From positions 1-50,908 of the forward strand of contig NZ_JAHQZT010000020.1 in NCBI RefSeq assembly GCF_019061305.1: 50,908 nt of DNA. Reading direction: 5' to 3'. Numbering within the stretch: the first letter of the stretch is position 1; each line of letters starts with the position of its first letter. This document shows, one piece after another, positions 16,678 through 26,039 of this stretch. Made by a program: the position numbers and the translations under genes. The notes beneath the pieces were generated by a model, which was not told the origin of the DNA, made no database searches, and saw only the letters and a list, made by a program, of their open reading frames with translations. This DNA is from Marinobacterium weihaiense. Its GTDB lineage: Bacteria > Pseudomonadota > Gammaproteobacteria > Pseudomonadales > Balneatricaceae.

Positions 16678-17568
16678 TCAGTCGGCCAGGGTCAAATGCT
16701 CCAGCAGACGCCGCGTGGCCTGTGACATGGGGTGCTGATTGCTGGTGCACAGCTTGAGATTACGGCGTGCCCAGGCATCCTCCAGCGGAATGGCGGTGAT
16801 GCGCTGGGTGTTGACGTAGGGGCGGGCAATATCCTGCGGCATGATGCCGATGCCCAGATCCTGCTCCACCATGCGCAGCAGGGCTTCATAGCTGGTGACC
16901 TGAATCCGCATCCGAAACGGCTTTTCCACGGCGGCGGCGGCATGCAGCAGCTTGTTGTTGATCGCGCTGCCGGTGTGCAGGCCGACATAGTCATAGGCCA
17001 GGGTGTCGACAAAATGCAGTTGCCGGGCACTGGCCAGAGGGTGCTGGTTGGCGGTGATCAGCACCAGCCGGTCCGACTGGTAGGGGTGGATGGTGAGACT
17101 GTCGGTGTTGCCCAGCACCTCGGTAAAAATGCCGATGTCCGCCTGATGCTGCGCCACGGTCTCGATGATCTCCGAACTGATGCGTTCTTCGAGCTGGATC
17201 TGGATCAGCGGATGCTGGTCGAGAAAAGCCTTCAGCTGGCGCGGCAGAAACTGGGTGATGGCCGAGATGTTGGCGACAATGCGCACTTCCCCGCGCACGC
17301 CTTGGGAGTATTCGTGCATACGGGCATGCACTTCATCGAGCTGGTGCAACACGCCGCGGGATAGCTGCGCCAGGGCCTTGCCGGCCTGGGTGCCTTCAAC
17401 GCCCCGGTTGGTGCGGGTCAGCAGCTGAGCGTTGAGGCAGGCTTCCAGTTCGCTGATGCGCTTGCTGACGGCTGAGGCAGCGATATGCTCCTGCTCGGCC
17501 GCCGCGGCAATGGTACCGGTTTCAAGAACACGTACAAACAGGCGCAGAGAGGTGGGGTCAAGGCGCAT
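16678..17568 (-). CDS. LysR-family transcriptional regulator of the catabolic cassette
   Basis: The 296-residue protein has an N-terminal winged helix-turn-helix (about 1-60, with IAASAVSKRISELEACL) and a LysR substrate-binding domain (about 90-290). It is encoded just upstream of, and co-directional with, the CoA-transferase, lyase and TRAP genes. It therefore probably controls them in response to their substrate, though most LysR regulators are divergent from their targets. The ATG at 17568 lies 67 bp past the end of the channel gene. Confidence 0.9.
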   Translation of the reverse strand: MRLDPTSLRLFVRVLETGTIAAAAEQEHIAASAVSKRISELEACLNAQLLTRTNRGVEGTQAGKALAQLSRGVLHQLDEVHARMHEYSQGVRGEVRIVANISAITQFLPRQLKAFLDQHPLIQIQLEERISSEIIETVAQHQADIGIFTEVLGNTDSLTIHPYQSDRLVLITANQHPLASARQLHFVDTLAYDYVGLHTGSAINNKLLHAAAAVEKPFRMRIQVTSYEALLRMVEQDLGIGIMPQDIARPYVNTQRITAIPLEDAWARRNLKLCTSNQHPMSQATRRLLEHLTLAD

Positions 17569-17635
17569 GGAACGACTCCGTATGCAGACAACGGTAGTGA
17601 TTCTATGCGCTTGTTTCCCAAAGGGGAATCCATGA

Positions 17636-20600
17636 TCAACCGCCTCGATGCAAACGTACGTCCAGCTGCGGGAAGGCGATCTCGATTTCGTGTTCCTTGA
17701 ACAACCGGTCGATAGTCGTGTTCAGCTCGTTGGTCACCGGCACCCGGTCGGCCATGGTGCTGACATAAACGCGCAAGTCGATGTTGAGCGTACTGGCGCC
17801 GAACTCGCGGAAATAGGCATCCGGTTCCGGGTCTTCAAGCACACGGGGGTTGTCTCGGGCCGCCTGCACCAGCAGTTGACAGGCCAGGTCGGTATCGCTG
17901 CCATAGGCCACGCCCACGCTGATCACTACGCGGGTGGTGGCATCGCTGAGCGACCAGTTGATGAGCTGGTCGGTGATGAAGGTCTTGTTGGGAATGATTA
18001 CTTCCTTGCGGTCCCAGTCGGTAATGGTGGTGGCGCGAATCTGAATGCGCGAGACCGAACCGGTGACGCCGCCCAGGGTGACGGTATCACCGATACGCAC
18101 CGGCTTTTCGAACAGGATGATCAGGCCAGACACGAAGTTGGCCACGATCTCCTGCAGGCCAAAGCCCAGACCCACACCCAGGGCGGCCACCAGCCACTGC
18201 AGCTTGTCCCATTGCACGCCCAGCTGGCTGACCGCTACCAGGATGCCGATCATGATCAGGCTGTAGCGCAGCAAGGTGGTGATGGCATAGCCGGTGCCGG
18301 GGGTCAGGCTGAGGTGGCGCAGAGCCAGCAGTTCCAGCAGGCCGGGCAGGTTTTGGGCCGCCATCAGGCTGATGCCGAGGACCAGTGCGCCGACGACCAG
18401 GTCACGCAGGGTGACGTACGTCAGCACTTCCTGCCCGCCGGTGGTGACCAGAGTGCTCCACAGCTGCACGCTTTCCAGGATCTGCAGCGTGGGCAGGAAG
18501 TCACCCAGGGTCAGCCACAGGGTCAGGCCCAGCAGCAGGACCACGGACGCTTTCAGCAGGGCCCGGGCCTGATCGGAGATGGTCTGCATGTCGAGGTAGT
18601 TTTCCTTCAGCGGCGGTATGTCCTCGTTGTTTTCCCGCGCCGCCTGAATTTCCGCTCGGCGCGCCCGGGCGCGGCTGAAGGCCAGGCGCCGCTCCTCGAT
18701 TAGCAGCCAGCGCAGCCCCAGTTTGAAGACCACGAATGCCACGATGGCCTGCAGGATTACCACCAGCAGGATCAGCATGAAAAACAGCGCCGTCAGGATA
18801 TAACCCAGCAGTCCCAGCACCAGCATGACGGCGTTGAACAGCATCAGCAGCCCGGACCAGAGCCGGGCATTGTGCCACCAGCGCGGGTTGCGGCTGAGTT
18901 GGCTGACAGCATTGCCGAGCGGCCAGAAGCCGCGCCAGAACAGCATCAGGCTCAGGGTCAGCAACAGGAACAGCAGCCGAACCGGACCACCTTGCAGTGC
19001 CGGAGCATTGTGGCTGTCGGCGACCAGTAGCAGCGACAGCAGCGGTAGTGAAACCCAGAACAGTAGATGCAACTGGCGGCGCAGCGTGCGGGCCAGCTTT
19101 TCGGGCATGGCAAAGTGCCCGCACATCAGGCCATCGGGGATGCTTAGCCAGACCAACGCCATGCCGTAAAACTGCAGGCTGAAGGCCCAGAGCAGCAGCA
19201 GTTGCTCCAGCAGCAGCCGATCGGGGTGATCGGGGGTGAGGCTGTAATGACGCAACAGCAGCAGCAGGACCGGTATGGGCAGGGCAGCGATGACACCGGA
19301 TAGAAGCAGGCGCAGGGTTCGCGAAAAGCGGTCGTGCACCACGTTGCCCAGCTCCATGCGCCAGCGCTTGCGGTGCTGCTTCTGGTAGCGGTATACGCTC
19401 AGGCCCAGTGCCAGCAGCAGGGCAAAGATGCCTAGCGGGGCATGTACGGCGGCGCCGTTGGCCAGCACCGGGGTCGTCAGCAGACGGTTGATCAGTGGTT
19501 GCAGCTGCTCGCTGCCGGCCAGAATCTCGCCGGGCCACTGCCAGGAAACCGGCGGGGCCACCGGCAGCCACAGCAGCTGCTGTTCGATCAGGCGCCGGGC
19601 CTGCTGCAGGCGGTCATTCAGCTGTTCCTTGACCGCCAGCAGCTGGGCCAGCTCGTTGACCAGTTGCTGGCGATTGTCCTGCAGGCGGTCCCGCAGGGTG
19701 GCCTGGCTCTGCTGCAGCTGCTCCAGACGCAGTCGCTGAGGTGTACTCAGGGTATCCAGGATGGCGTCCGGTACGTGGGTGCTCTGCTGTTGGCGATTGA
19801 ACTCCAGGCTGCTCAGACGCAGGCTGTTAAGGGCCTGGCGGGTACTGGCGGCATCGACTGGGCGCGACAGCTCCTGGGTAAAGCGGCGCAGTTCATGGCT
19901 GGCGCTGTAGGTCTCTAGCTCCAGTTGCTGCTGAATGGTCTTGAAGCTTTGGGTGATCAGCGCCAGCTCCTGCTCTAAGGTCCCGCGTTCGGTCTGGGTC
20001 ACCCGGGTTTGTTCGATCAGCGTGCGCAGCTGCTCACTGAGCTGCTGGTTGCGCTGGGTCATCTCGTTGAGCAGCGGATGCTCGGGTAGGCTGTCTTCGG
20101 GGCCGAGCAGGTTACTCAGCGTGTCTTCCAGTTCGCTGCGCTGGAGTTGATCCCGTTGCGTCTGCATGGCCTCGAGGATCTGTTTGGCCTGCTGCAGCTG
20201 GCGTTGCAACTGCTGCAACTGCAAGCGTGCCAGATCGGTCTGCCCGGGCAGCGCCAGCAATTCCAGTTCGAGGGCGCGGACATGGCTGCTGCGCCGCTCC
20301 AGCAGAGCATTCTTCAACTGCAGGCGAGCATCGGCAATTTCACGGTCGCTCTGCTCAGGCAGTAGGGGCGGCAGCTCCGGCGGGCTTTGCTTCAGGTCGG
20401 CCAGCTGTTCGCGCAGGCTGAGCAGCTTCTGTTCATTCATATCGATCTGCTGTGTGAGCTGCTCGCGCTGCTGTTCCAGCTCCAGTCGAGCGGCCTGCTT
20501 GAGCGTAATGGCTTGCTCCAGCGTGGCCCTGTCCATGCGCATGAAATCGGTAGTGTCCGGTGGCAACGGCGTCTCCAGCTGCTGCTGCTGATCCCGCAGC

Positions 20601-20854
20601 TGTTCGGGCTGGGCTTCCAGTTGCTGCTGCAATTCATCCGCGCGGCGTTGGTACTGCTGGCGGGTTTTCAGGGCACTCAGGGTTTTCTGATACAGCTCGC
20701 GCAGGGCCGGAGTGTCACTGTCACTTTCGGTCAGCTGTTGCAGCTGCTGTTCCAGACGTGTCAGGTTGTCGTCCGTTTCAGCCGCTACACTCAAGGAAGC
20801 TGTCAGCAGCAGCGCCAGGAGCAAAAGCCCGCGCATCAGTAATGGTTTTGTCAT
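17636..20854 (-). CDS. MscK/MscM-type large mechanosensitive channel
   Basis: These proteins open on membrane tension and release solutes after osmotic downshock. The 1072-residue protein starts with a signal peptide (about 1-25). A long Gln/Leu-rich periplasmic coiled-coil (about 28-430) follows, then about ten membrane segments (about 465-880). The MscS pore and beta domain begin at about 883 with WLVAALGVGLGFGLQEIVAN followed by FVSGLIILFEKP, and the C-terminus reads IEIAFPQLDVRLHR. Order and length match MscK (KefA) and MscM (YjeP) of E. coli, and I cannot choose between them. Confidence 0.93.
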   Translation of the reverse strand: MTKPLLMRGLLLLALLLTASLSVAAETDDNLTRLEQQLQQLTESDSDTPALRELYQKTLSALKTRQQYQRRADELQQQLEAQPEQLRDQQQQLETPLPPDTTDFMRMDRATLEQAITLKQAARLELEQQREQLTQQIDMNEQKLLSLREQLADLKQSPPELPPLLPEQSDREIADARLQLKNALLERRSSHVRALELELLALPGQTDLARLQLQQLQRQLQQAKQILEAMQTQRDQLQRSELEDTLSNLLGPEDSLPEHPLLNEMTQRNQQLSEQLRTLIEQTRVTQTERGTLEQELALITQSFKTIQQQLELETYSASHELRRFTQELSRPVDAASTRQALNSLRLSSLEFNRQQQSTHVPDAILDTLSTPQRLRLEQLQQSQATLRDRLQDNRQQLVNELAQLLAVKEQLNDRLQQARRLIEQQLLWLPVAPPVSWQWPGEILAGSEQLQPLINRLLTTPVLANGAAVHAPLGIFALLLALGLSVYRYQKQHRKRWRMELGNVVHDRFSRTLRLLLSGVIAALPIPVLLLLLRHYSLTPDHPDRLLLEQLLLLWAFSLQFYGMALVWLSIPDGLMCGHFAMPEKLARTLRRQLHLLFWVSLPLLSLLLVADSHNAPALQGGPVRLLFLLLTLSLMLFWRGFWPLGNAVSQLSRNPRWWHNARLWSGLLMLFNAVMLVLGLLGYILTALFFMLILLVVILQAIVAFVVFKLGLRWLLIEERRLAFSRARARRAEIQAARENNEDIPPLKENYLDMQTISDQARALLKASVVLLLGLTLWLTLGDFLPTLQILESVQLWSTLVTTGGQEVLTYVTLRDLVVGALVLGISLMAAQNLPGLLELLALRHLSLTPGTGYAITTLLRYSLIMIGILVAVSQLGVQWDKLQWLVAALGVGLGFGLQEIVANFVSGLIILFEKPVRIGDTVTLGGVTGSVSRIQIRATTITDWDRKEVIIPNKTFITDQLINWSLSDATTRVVISVGVAYGSDTDLACQLLVQAARDNPRVLEDPEPDAYFREFGASTLNIDLRVYVSTMADRVPVTNELNTTIDRLFKEHEIEIAFPQLDVRLHRGG

Positions 20855-20927
20855 CGTACCGTCAGAATCGCCACATGGAGAGGGTTGATAATCAGCATAG
20901 GCATAATTCGATTACAGGAGTAGCACC

Positions 20928-21977
20928 TTGACCAGAACAACAATAACGTCCTCGGGGGATAACTCCGCCTCGCCCTTTCACCCCTGCCGGCTGCGCGAGT
21001 CGCTGGATCACTTTGTGCCGGGTGTCGAAACCCTGTGCAGCAGCGAATTACAGGCCTACCTGACGCACTATGGCCTGGACCGGGTCGCAGCCATGGCACG
21101 CTACAGCATTGGCACCGAACTGGTGGGGGACACCACGCTGGTGGTGCAGCATTTCAGTCGGCCACATAGTCGTGGCACCGTGCTGGTCGTGCATGGCTAT
21201 ACCGATCATACCGGGCTGTACGGACACCTGATTGCCCACCTGTTACAGCAGCACTGGGATGTGCTGATCTATGACCTGCCGGGCCACGGCCTGTCGGCGG
21301 GGCAGCGTTTTGCCATTGATCATTTCAATACCTATGCGCGCCAGCTGGCCAGTCTACTGCGGCACCATGAATCCGGCCTGACTGCGCCCTGGGTCGGCGT
21401 TGGCCAGAGCACCGGCAGTGCCATTCTGCTGCAGGCCGAGCTGGATGGGCATCTGCAAGGGCTGCCGCTGCGGGATCGGATTCTGCTGTCACCGCTGATT
21501 AGGCCGCGCCAGTTTCAGCGTATCGAGCGCAGTTATCGCTGGTTGCACTGGTGCATCAAGCGTGTACACCGAGAACATGGAGACAGCTCCAACGATCCCG
21601 AGTTCATTCGCTTTCTGCGCCAGCAGGACCCGCTGCAGGGCCATTTCGTCGATGTCGGCTGGGTCGGCGCGATGCTGCATTGGGTGGCACAGGTGGAGGC
21701 GGCGGCGGCCCTTGAGGTGTCGGCGCTGGTGATTCAGGGGACCGATGATCAGACACTGGAGTGGGAGCATAACCTGGAGGTGCTGGATCGGCTGTTGCCG
21801 GGTGCCTGTGTCGAGCGGCTGACAGCGGCGCGGCACCATCTGGTCAATGAGGCGGAGCCCTGGCGCAGCCGTGTCTTCACCTGCATCAGTGAACGCCTTC
21901 GACGCCGTTCAACAGATGGCCCGCATTCGGGGGGCCCGCACTCGGGTGGTGCCTTGGCGCAAATAGCCGGTATATAA
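20928..21977 (+). CDS. Alpha/beta hydrolase, lysophospholipase/monoacylglycerol lipase-like
   Basis: The 349-residue protein belongs to the serine aminopeptidase (S33)/PldB-type hydrolases. The nucleophile is Ser161 in GQSTG. The oxyanion segment is VLVVHGYTDH, the acid is Asp273 or Asp274 in IQGTDDQT, and the base is His303 or His304. No signal peptide is seen. The start is TTG with GGAG eight bases upstream. The C-terminal tail contains a duplicated GPHSG from a 15-bp tandem repeat (about 21927-21956). It is divergent from the channel gene and ends at a bidirectional terminator. Confidence 0.87.
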   Translation: MTRTTITSSGDNSASPFHPCRLRESLDHFVPGVETLCSSELQAYLTHYGLDRVAAMARYSIGTELVGDTTLVVQHFSRPHSRGTVLVVHGYTDHTGLYGHLIAHLLQQHWDVLIYDLPGHGLSAGQRFAIDHFNTYARQLASLLRHHESGLTAPWVGVGQSTGSAILLQAELDGHLQGLPLRDRILLSPLIRPRQFQRIERSYRWLHWCIKRVHREHGDSSNDPEFIRFLRQQDPLQGHFVDVGWVGAMLHWVAQVEAAAALEVSALVIQGTDDQTLEWEHNLEVLDRLLPGACVERLTAARHHLVNEAEPWRSRVFTCISERLRRRSTDGPHSGGPHSGGALAQIAGI

Positions 21978-21981
21978 CGAA

Positions 21982-22007
21982 AAAAGGCAGCCATCAGGCT
22001 GCCTTTT
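21982..22007. terminator. Bidirectional rho-independent terminator
   Basis: AAAAGGCAGCC and GGCTGCCTTTT pair around a 4-nt loop between the convergent hydrolase and serA genes. Confidence 0.9.
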
Positions 22008-22024
22008 CGGGGATCAAGCAGGTA

Positions 22025-23257
22025 TCAGAACAGACGGCGGCAGCGGATGGTGCCGTTAACCTGCTGCAGCTTCTCCAGCGCCAGCTTGGAGTAGTCGGCA
22101 TCGACGTCGATCACCACGTAGCCAACGGTTTCGTTGGTCTGCAGGTACTGACCGGAGATGTTGATGCCGTTCTCGGAGAACACGGTGTTGATCTGAGTGA
22201 GCACACCCGGAATGTTCTCGTGCACGTGCAGCAGACGGTGCTTGTTCGGATGCTCCGGCAGGGCCACTTCCGGGAAGTTCACGGAGGTGATGGAGGAACC
22301 GTTGTCGCTGTACTTGACCAGCTTTTCGGCTACTTCGTAGCCGATGTTTTCCTGAGCTTCCATGGTGGAGCCGCCCACGTGCGGCGTCAGGATCACGTTG
22401 TCGAACTCACGCAGCGGGCTGATGAATTCGTCATTGTTGCTGCGCGGCTCGACCGGGAAAACGTCGATGGCCGCGCCCAGCAGCTTGCCGGCTTTCAGTG
22501 CTTCGCACAGGGCGTCGATATCGACCACGGTACCGCGTGCCGCATTGATAAAGATGGCATCCTGCTTGATTTGCTCGAACTGGGTCGCGCCCATCATGTC
22601 CTTGGTGGCCGCGGTTTCCGGTACGTGCAGGGTGACGATGTCACACATGCCCAGCAGTTCCGGCAGTGAGCTGACCTGCTTGGCATTGCCCAGCGGCAGC
22701 TTGGTGATGACGTCGTAGAAGTAGACATCCATGCCCAGGCCTTCGGCCAGCACGCTCAGCTGGGAGCCGATGCTGCCGTAACCGACGATGCCCAGCTTTT
22801 TGCCGCGGATTTCGTAGGAGTTCTTGGCGCTCTTCTGCCATTCGCCACGGTGGGCTTTGGCATTCTTTTCCGCCACGCCGCGCAGCAGGATAATCGCTTC
22901 CGCCAGCACCAGTTCGGCCACGGAGCGGGTGTTGGAGTAGGGCGCGTTGAAGACCGCGATGCCGCCTTCGGTCGCGGCCTGCAGATCGACCTGGTTGGTG
23001 CCGATGCAGAAACAGCCCACGGCTACCAGCTTTTCGGCTGCTTCGAACACCTGGCGGGTCAGCTGGGTGCGGGAGCGAATACCGATGAAGTGAACGTCAC
23101 GAACCTTTTCGATCAGCTCTTCTTCCGGCAGCGAGCCGGTGTGGAATTCGATATTGGTGTAGCCCTGCGCGTTCAGCGTGTCGATCGCGGACTGGTGCAC
23201 GCCTTCCAGCAACAGAATCTTGATCTTGCTCTTATCCAGAGAAGTAGTTTTGCTCAT
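22025..23257 (-). CDS. serA: D-3-phosphoglycerate dehydrogenase
   Basis: The first enzyme of serine synthesis oxidises 3-phosphoglycerate with NAD. The 410-residue length and a C-terminal ACT domain (about 335-410, LHVHENIPGVLTQIN) match the E. coli-type enzyme, which is inhibited by serine. The nucleotide-binding GIVGYGSIGSQLSVLAEGLG, the active-site region INAARGTVVDI and the His in ILTPHVGGST are present. The ATG at 23257 is supported by the protein family start (KSKIKILLLEGVHQSA). Confidence 0.97.
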   Translation of the reverse strand: MSKTTSLDKSKIKILLLEGVHQSAIDTLNAQGYTNIEFHTGSLPEEELIEKVRDVHFIGIRSRTQLTRQVFEAAEKLVAVGCFCIGTNQVDLQAATEGGIAVFNAPYSNTRSVAELVLAEAIILLRGVAEKNAKAHRGEWQKSAKNSYEIRGKKLGIVGYGSIGSQLSVLAEGLGMDVYFYDVITKLPLGNAKQVSSLPELLGMCDIVTLHVPETAATKDMMGATQFEQIKQDAIFINAARGTVVDIDALCEALKAGKLLGAAIDVFPVEPRSNNDEFISPLREFDNVILTPHVGGSTMEAQENIGYEVAEKLVKYSDNGSSITSVNFPEVALPEHPNKHRLLHVHENIPGVLTQINTVFSENGINISGQYLQTNETVGYVVIDVDADYSKLALEKLQQVNGTIRCRRLF

Positions 23258-23448
23258 CTTCTGCGACTCATGCTGCAGCTGGGCGGAGAACTCGTCCAGC
23301 CAAGGGAAAAATTGAGGTTGGCAAGTCTAGCACAAACTCGCTCGGGTGTCGGGGCTACACTGCGTTGCCGCGCGGAAAAATATTCAGCCAGGCTTGAGTC
23401 GAACCGAAGATCAGGGCGCCGTGACGGCCGCCCGGATCGGCACACGGC

Positions 23449-23730
23449 TCAGCTGTAGTAGCAGAGGTAGGCGGTCGGGGTTTCGATGCGGGCGTCGAAG
23501 GAATCGCCGGCAGTGATGTTGAATTCGGTGCCGGCGGGAAACGCGGTCCAGTCATCCTGGCCCGGCAGGCGCACGGTCAGCTGGCCGGCGGTCATGATCA
23601 TGCGCTCGTTCTGGCTGGTACCGAAGGTGAATTCGCCCGGCAGCATGACGCCCGAGGTGGCGGGGCCTTCCGGGGTTTCGAATGCGATGGAAACGACTTT
23701 GCCGTCGAAGTAGGTGTTGGTGCTGAGCAT
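23449..23730 (-). CDS. ppnP: Pyrimidine/purine nucleoside phosphorylase PpnP
   Basis: PpnP (formerly DUF1255, YaiE) splits many nucleosides with phosphate. The 93-residue cupin shows the family pattern: NTYFDGKVVSIAFETPEG, then TSGVMLPGEFTFGTSQNERM, and a C-terminal FDARIETPTAYLCYY. The start at 23730 follows GAGGA. It is downstream of, and in the same direction as, the LysR gene, with a 73-bp gap. Confidence 0.93.
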   Translation of the reverse strand: MLSTNTYFDGKVVSIAFETPEGPATSGVMLPGEFTFGTSQNERMIMTAGQLTVRLPGQDDWTAFPAGTEFNITAGDSFDARIETPTAYLCYYS

Positions 23731-23803
23731 GGGCTGTCCTCGAACAGGGGCCGTCAGGCCGGAATGATGATGTTCTGCATCATAATCCGGTGTCGGCGGG
23801 CTG

Positions 23804-24691
23804 TCATCCGTCACGACGGTGGGTCGCCTGCTCCAGCACCAGATCGACGAAGGTCTGGTTGGCCCGCGACAGCCGGTGCCCGCGGCGCCAGGCCAGGGAC
23901 AGGTCGAGCCAGACCGGCGGCGAGAAGGGGCGCGCCACCAGGGTCGGATCGTCGGCCACCACCATCGCCAGCAGGGTGGTGATGCCGTAGCCGTGGCTGA
24001 CAATCTGCTTGATCAGCGGAATCAGGTTGGCTTCAAAGCCGATGTGCGGCGTGACGCCGGCTTCGCGGCTGATGCGGTCGATCACTTCGCGGTGAAAGTA
24101 GCCTTCCTTGAACAGCACCAGTTCCTCGGCAAAGAAGGCGTCATAGCTGACGTTGTCCGCGTGTGCCAGCGGGTGGTCGCGGGGCAGGATCGCCATCATC
24201 TGGTCGCGCAGGAAGGAGTGGGTTTCCAGGTCGTCCGGCGGGGTGTCGGTCACGATCACGCCCATATCGATGTCGCCCTGATGGATCATCTGCTGCAGCT
24301 TGCGGGTGCCGGCTTCGACCACTTCTAGGCGGATGCCGGGGTAGCGCTGGCGAAAGGCCATCAGGATAGGCGGGAAATAGTAGGAGCCGAGCATGCTGGG
24401 GATGCCGACCCGCACCTCGCCGCGGCTCAGGCCGTGCAGTTCGTGCAGCTCACGCTCGGCATCGTTGACCGCCTGCAGGATATGACGGGCATGGCGTGCC
24501 AGCACCTCGCCTTCGTCGGTCAGGCGAACACGCCGCTCCTGGCGGTCAAACAGCTGCAGATCCAGCGTTTGCTCCAGCTTGCGGATGGCCATGCTGACGG
24601 CGGGTTGGGCGATGTGCAGCCGCTCGGCCGCAGCGGTGAAGCCGCCCTGTTCGGCGACGGCGAGAAAGTAACGCAGGCTGCGTAGGTCCAT
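23804..24691 (-). CDS. LysR-family regulator, divergent from MFS transporter
   Basis: The 295-residue protein has the winged HTH at the N-terminus (MDLRSLRYFLAVAEQGGFTA with IAQPAVSMAIRKLEQTL) and a LysR effector domain. It is transcribed away from an MFS transporter gene, across an AT-rich gap that contains a 7-bp palindromic arm pair. It therefore probably regulates that transporter and itself. The effector is not predictable. Confidence 0.92.
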   Translation of the reverse strand: MDLRSLRYFLAVAEQGGFTAAAERLHIAQPAVSMAIRKLEQTLDLQLFDRQERRVRLTDEGEVLARHARHILQAVNDAERELHELHGLSRGEVRVGIPSMLGSYYFPPILMAFRQRYPGIRLEVVEAGTRKLQQMIHQGDIDMGVIVTDTPPDDLETHSFLRDQMMAILPRDHPLAHADNVSYDAFFAEELVLFKEGYFHREVIDRISREAGVTPHIGFEANLIPLIKQIVSHGYGITTLLAMVVADDPTLVARPFSPPVWLDLSLAWRRGHRLSRANQTFVDLVLEQATHRRDG

Positions 24692-24706
24692 ATCAATAAT
24701 CGTTAT

Positions 24707-24734
24707 GCATTAAATAAAAACTATATATTTTAAT
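24707..24734. promoter_or_regulatory. Candidate LysR operator CATTAAA-N14-TTTAATG
   Basis: A perfect 7-bp inverted repeat (24707-24713 and 24728-24734) lies in the AT-rich gap between the divergent LysR and MFS genes, 16 bp from the LysR start. It is the only strong dyad there. Confidence 0.55.
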
Positions 24735-24798
24735 GATTCTAGCGCCGCTGTTATGGTCGCGTCAGTATTCCGTACCATTTTCCATGCAGGTTGTGTCC

Positions 24799-25995
24799 AT
24801 GATTACGTCCGGCAGTGCCGCCTTCTGGCGGGCCACCCTGGCTCTGTGCCTGGGGTCCTACATGATTTTTGCCAATGTCTATATCACTCAGCCGCTGCTG
24901 CCGATGCTGGCGCAGGCGTTCGAGGTGTCGGCCTTGCAGGCGGGCTGGACTTTCACGGTCACCACATTGACGCTGGGGCTGTCGCTGCTGATCTGGGGGC
25001 CGCTGTCCGATGCGCTGGGGCGGCGCTGGATCATGCTGCTGACCATGAGCGGCGCCACGCTGGTGACGCTGCTGCTGTCGCTGATCGAAAGCTACACCGC
25101 CATGCTGGTGCTGCGGGCGATACAGGGGGTGCTGCTGGCCGGTCTGCCGGCAATCGCCATTGCCTGGATGGGCGATGAGTTCGAGCGCCCGGCCATGCTG
25201 GTGGCCGTGGGGCTGTACATCGGCGGCAACAGTCTGGGTGGTATCAGCGGGCGCCTGATCGGCGGTTTTGTCGGCGATTGGCTGGGCTGGGCGCAGGCAT
25301 TTCAAGTCATGACGCTGCTCAGTCTGGTATGTCTGGTGGTGTTTGCGCTGCTGCTGCCCCGGTCCGAACATTTCACGCCCCAGCCGCTGAAACCGAGGCG
25401 CATGCTGGCCGATCTGGGCACGCACCTGCGCAACCCGGTGCTGCTGCTGGCCTACCTGATCGGGGGCTTCAATTTTTTCATCTTCGTCAACCAGTACAGC
25501 TATATCACCTTCGTGCTGGCGGAGGCGCCCTACAACCTGCCGGCCAGCCTGTTGGGGCTGCTGTTCCTGACCTATCTGTCCGGTACTGTCGGGTCGGCCA
25601 TTGCCGGTAAGGTCGGCCAGCGGCTGGCGCAGCCGCTGTGCATGGCACTGGGGATTCTGATTTTGATGAGCGGCAGCCTGTTGACGCTGTCCGACCAGCT
25701 GTGGCTGATCGTGCTGGGGTTCTTCGTCAACAGCTTCGGGTTCTTCTTCGCCCACTCCAGCGCCAGCAGCTGGGTCAGCCAGAATGCACACCACGCCCGT
25801 GCCAGCGCGTCGTCGCTGTATTTGCTGTTTTACTATACAGGGGCCAGTACCGGCGGTTTCTACCTGCACCCGTTCTGGGAGTGGCTGGCCTGGACAGGAG
25901 TCATTGTCGGCTCATTGTTGGTGCTGGCGCTAACCCTGACGCTGAGCCTGGTGCTGTATCGTTTGCAGCAGCGTTCGGGCGCGTCAGTGGGCTGA
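24799..25995 (+). CDS. Major facilitator superfamily transporter, YnfM-like
   Basis: The protein of about 398 residues has 12 hydrophobic helices. MFS features are visible: LIWGPLSDALGRRWIMLL between helices 2 and 3, and YNLPASLLGLLFLTYLSGTV later. The closest family I recognise is the YnfM-type drug/arabinose-efflux-like group. The start at 24799 has GCAGG at good spacing; starts at 24784 or 24733 are possible. Control by the divergent LysR regulator is likely. Confidence 0.88.
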   Translation: MITSGSAAFWRATLALCLGSYMIFANVYITQPLLPMLAQAFEVSALQAGWTFTVTTLTLGLSLLIWGPLSDALGRRWIMLLTMSGATLVTLLLSLIESYTAMLVLRAIQGVLLAGLPAIAIAWMGDEFERPAMLVAVGLYIGGNSLGGISGRLIGGFVGDWLGWAQAFQVMTLLSLVCLVVFALLLPRSEHFTPQPLKPRRMLADLGTHLRNPVLLLAYLIGGFNFFIFVNQYSYITFVLAEAPYNLPASLLGLLFLTYLSGTVGSAIAGKVGQRLAQPLCMALGILILMSGSLLTLSDQLWLIVLGFFVNSFGFFFAHSSASSWVSQNAHHARASASSLYLLFYYTGASTGGFYLHPFWEWLAWTGVIVGSLLVLALTLTLSLVLYRLQQRSGASVG

Positions 25996-26039
25996 TCTGA
26001 TAAACTGTAGCCATTATTCTGCTGTGAACGAGGCTTGCC

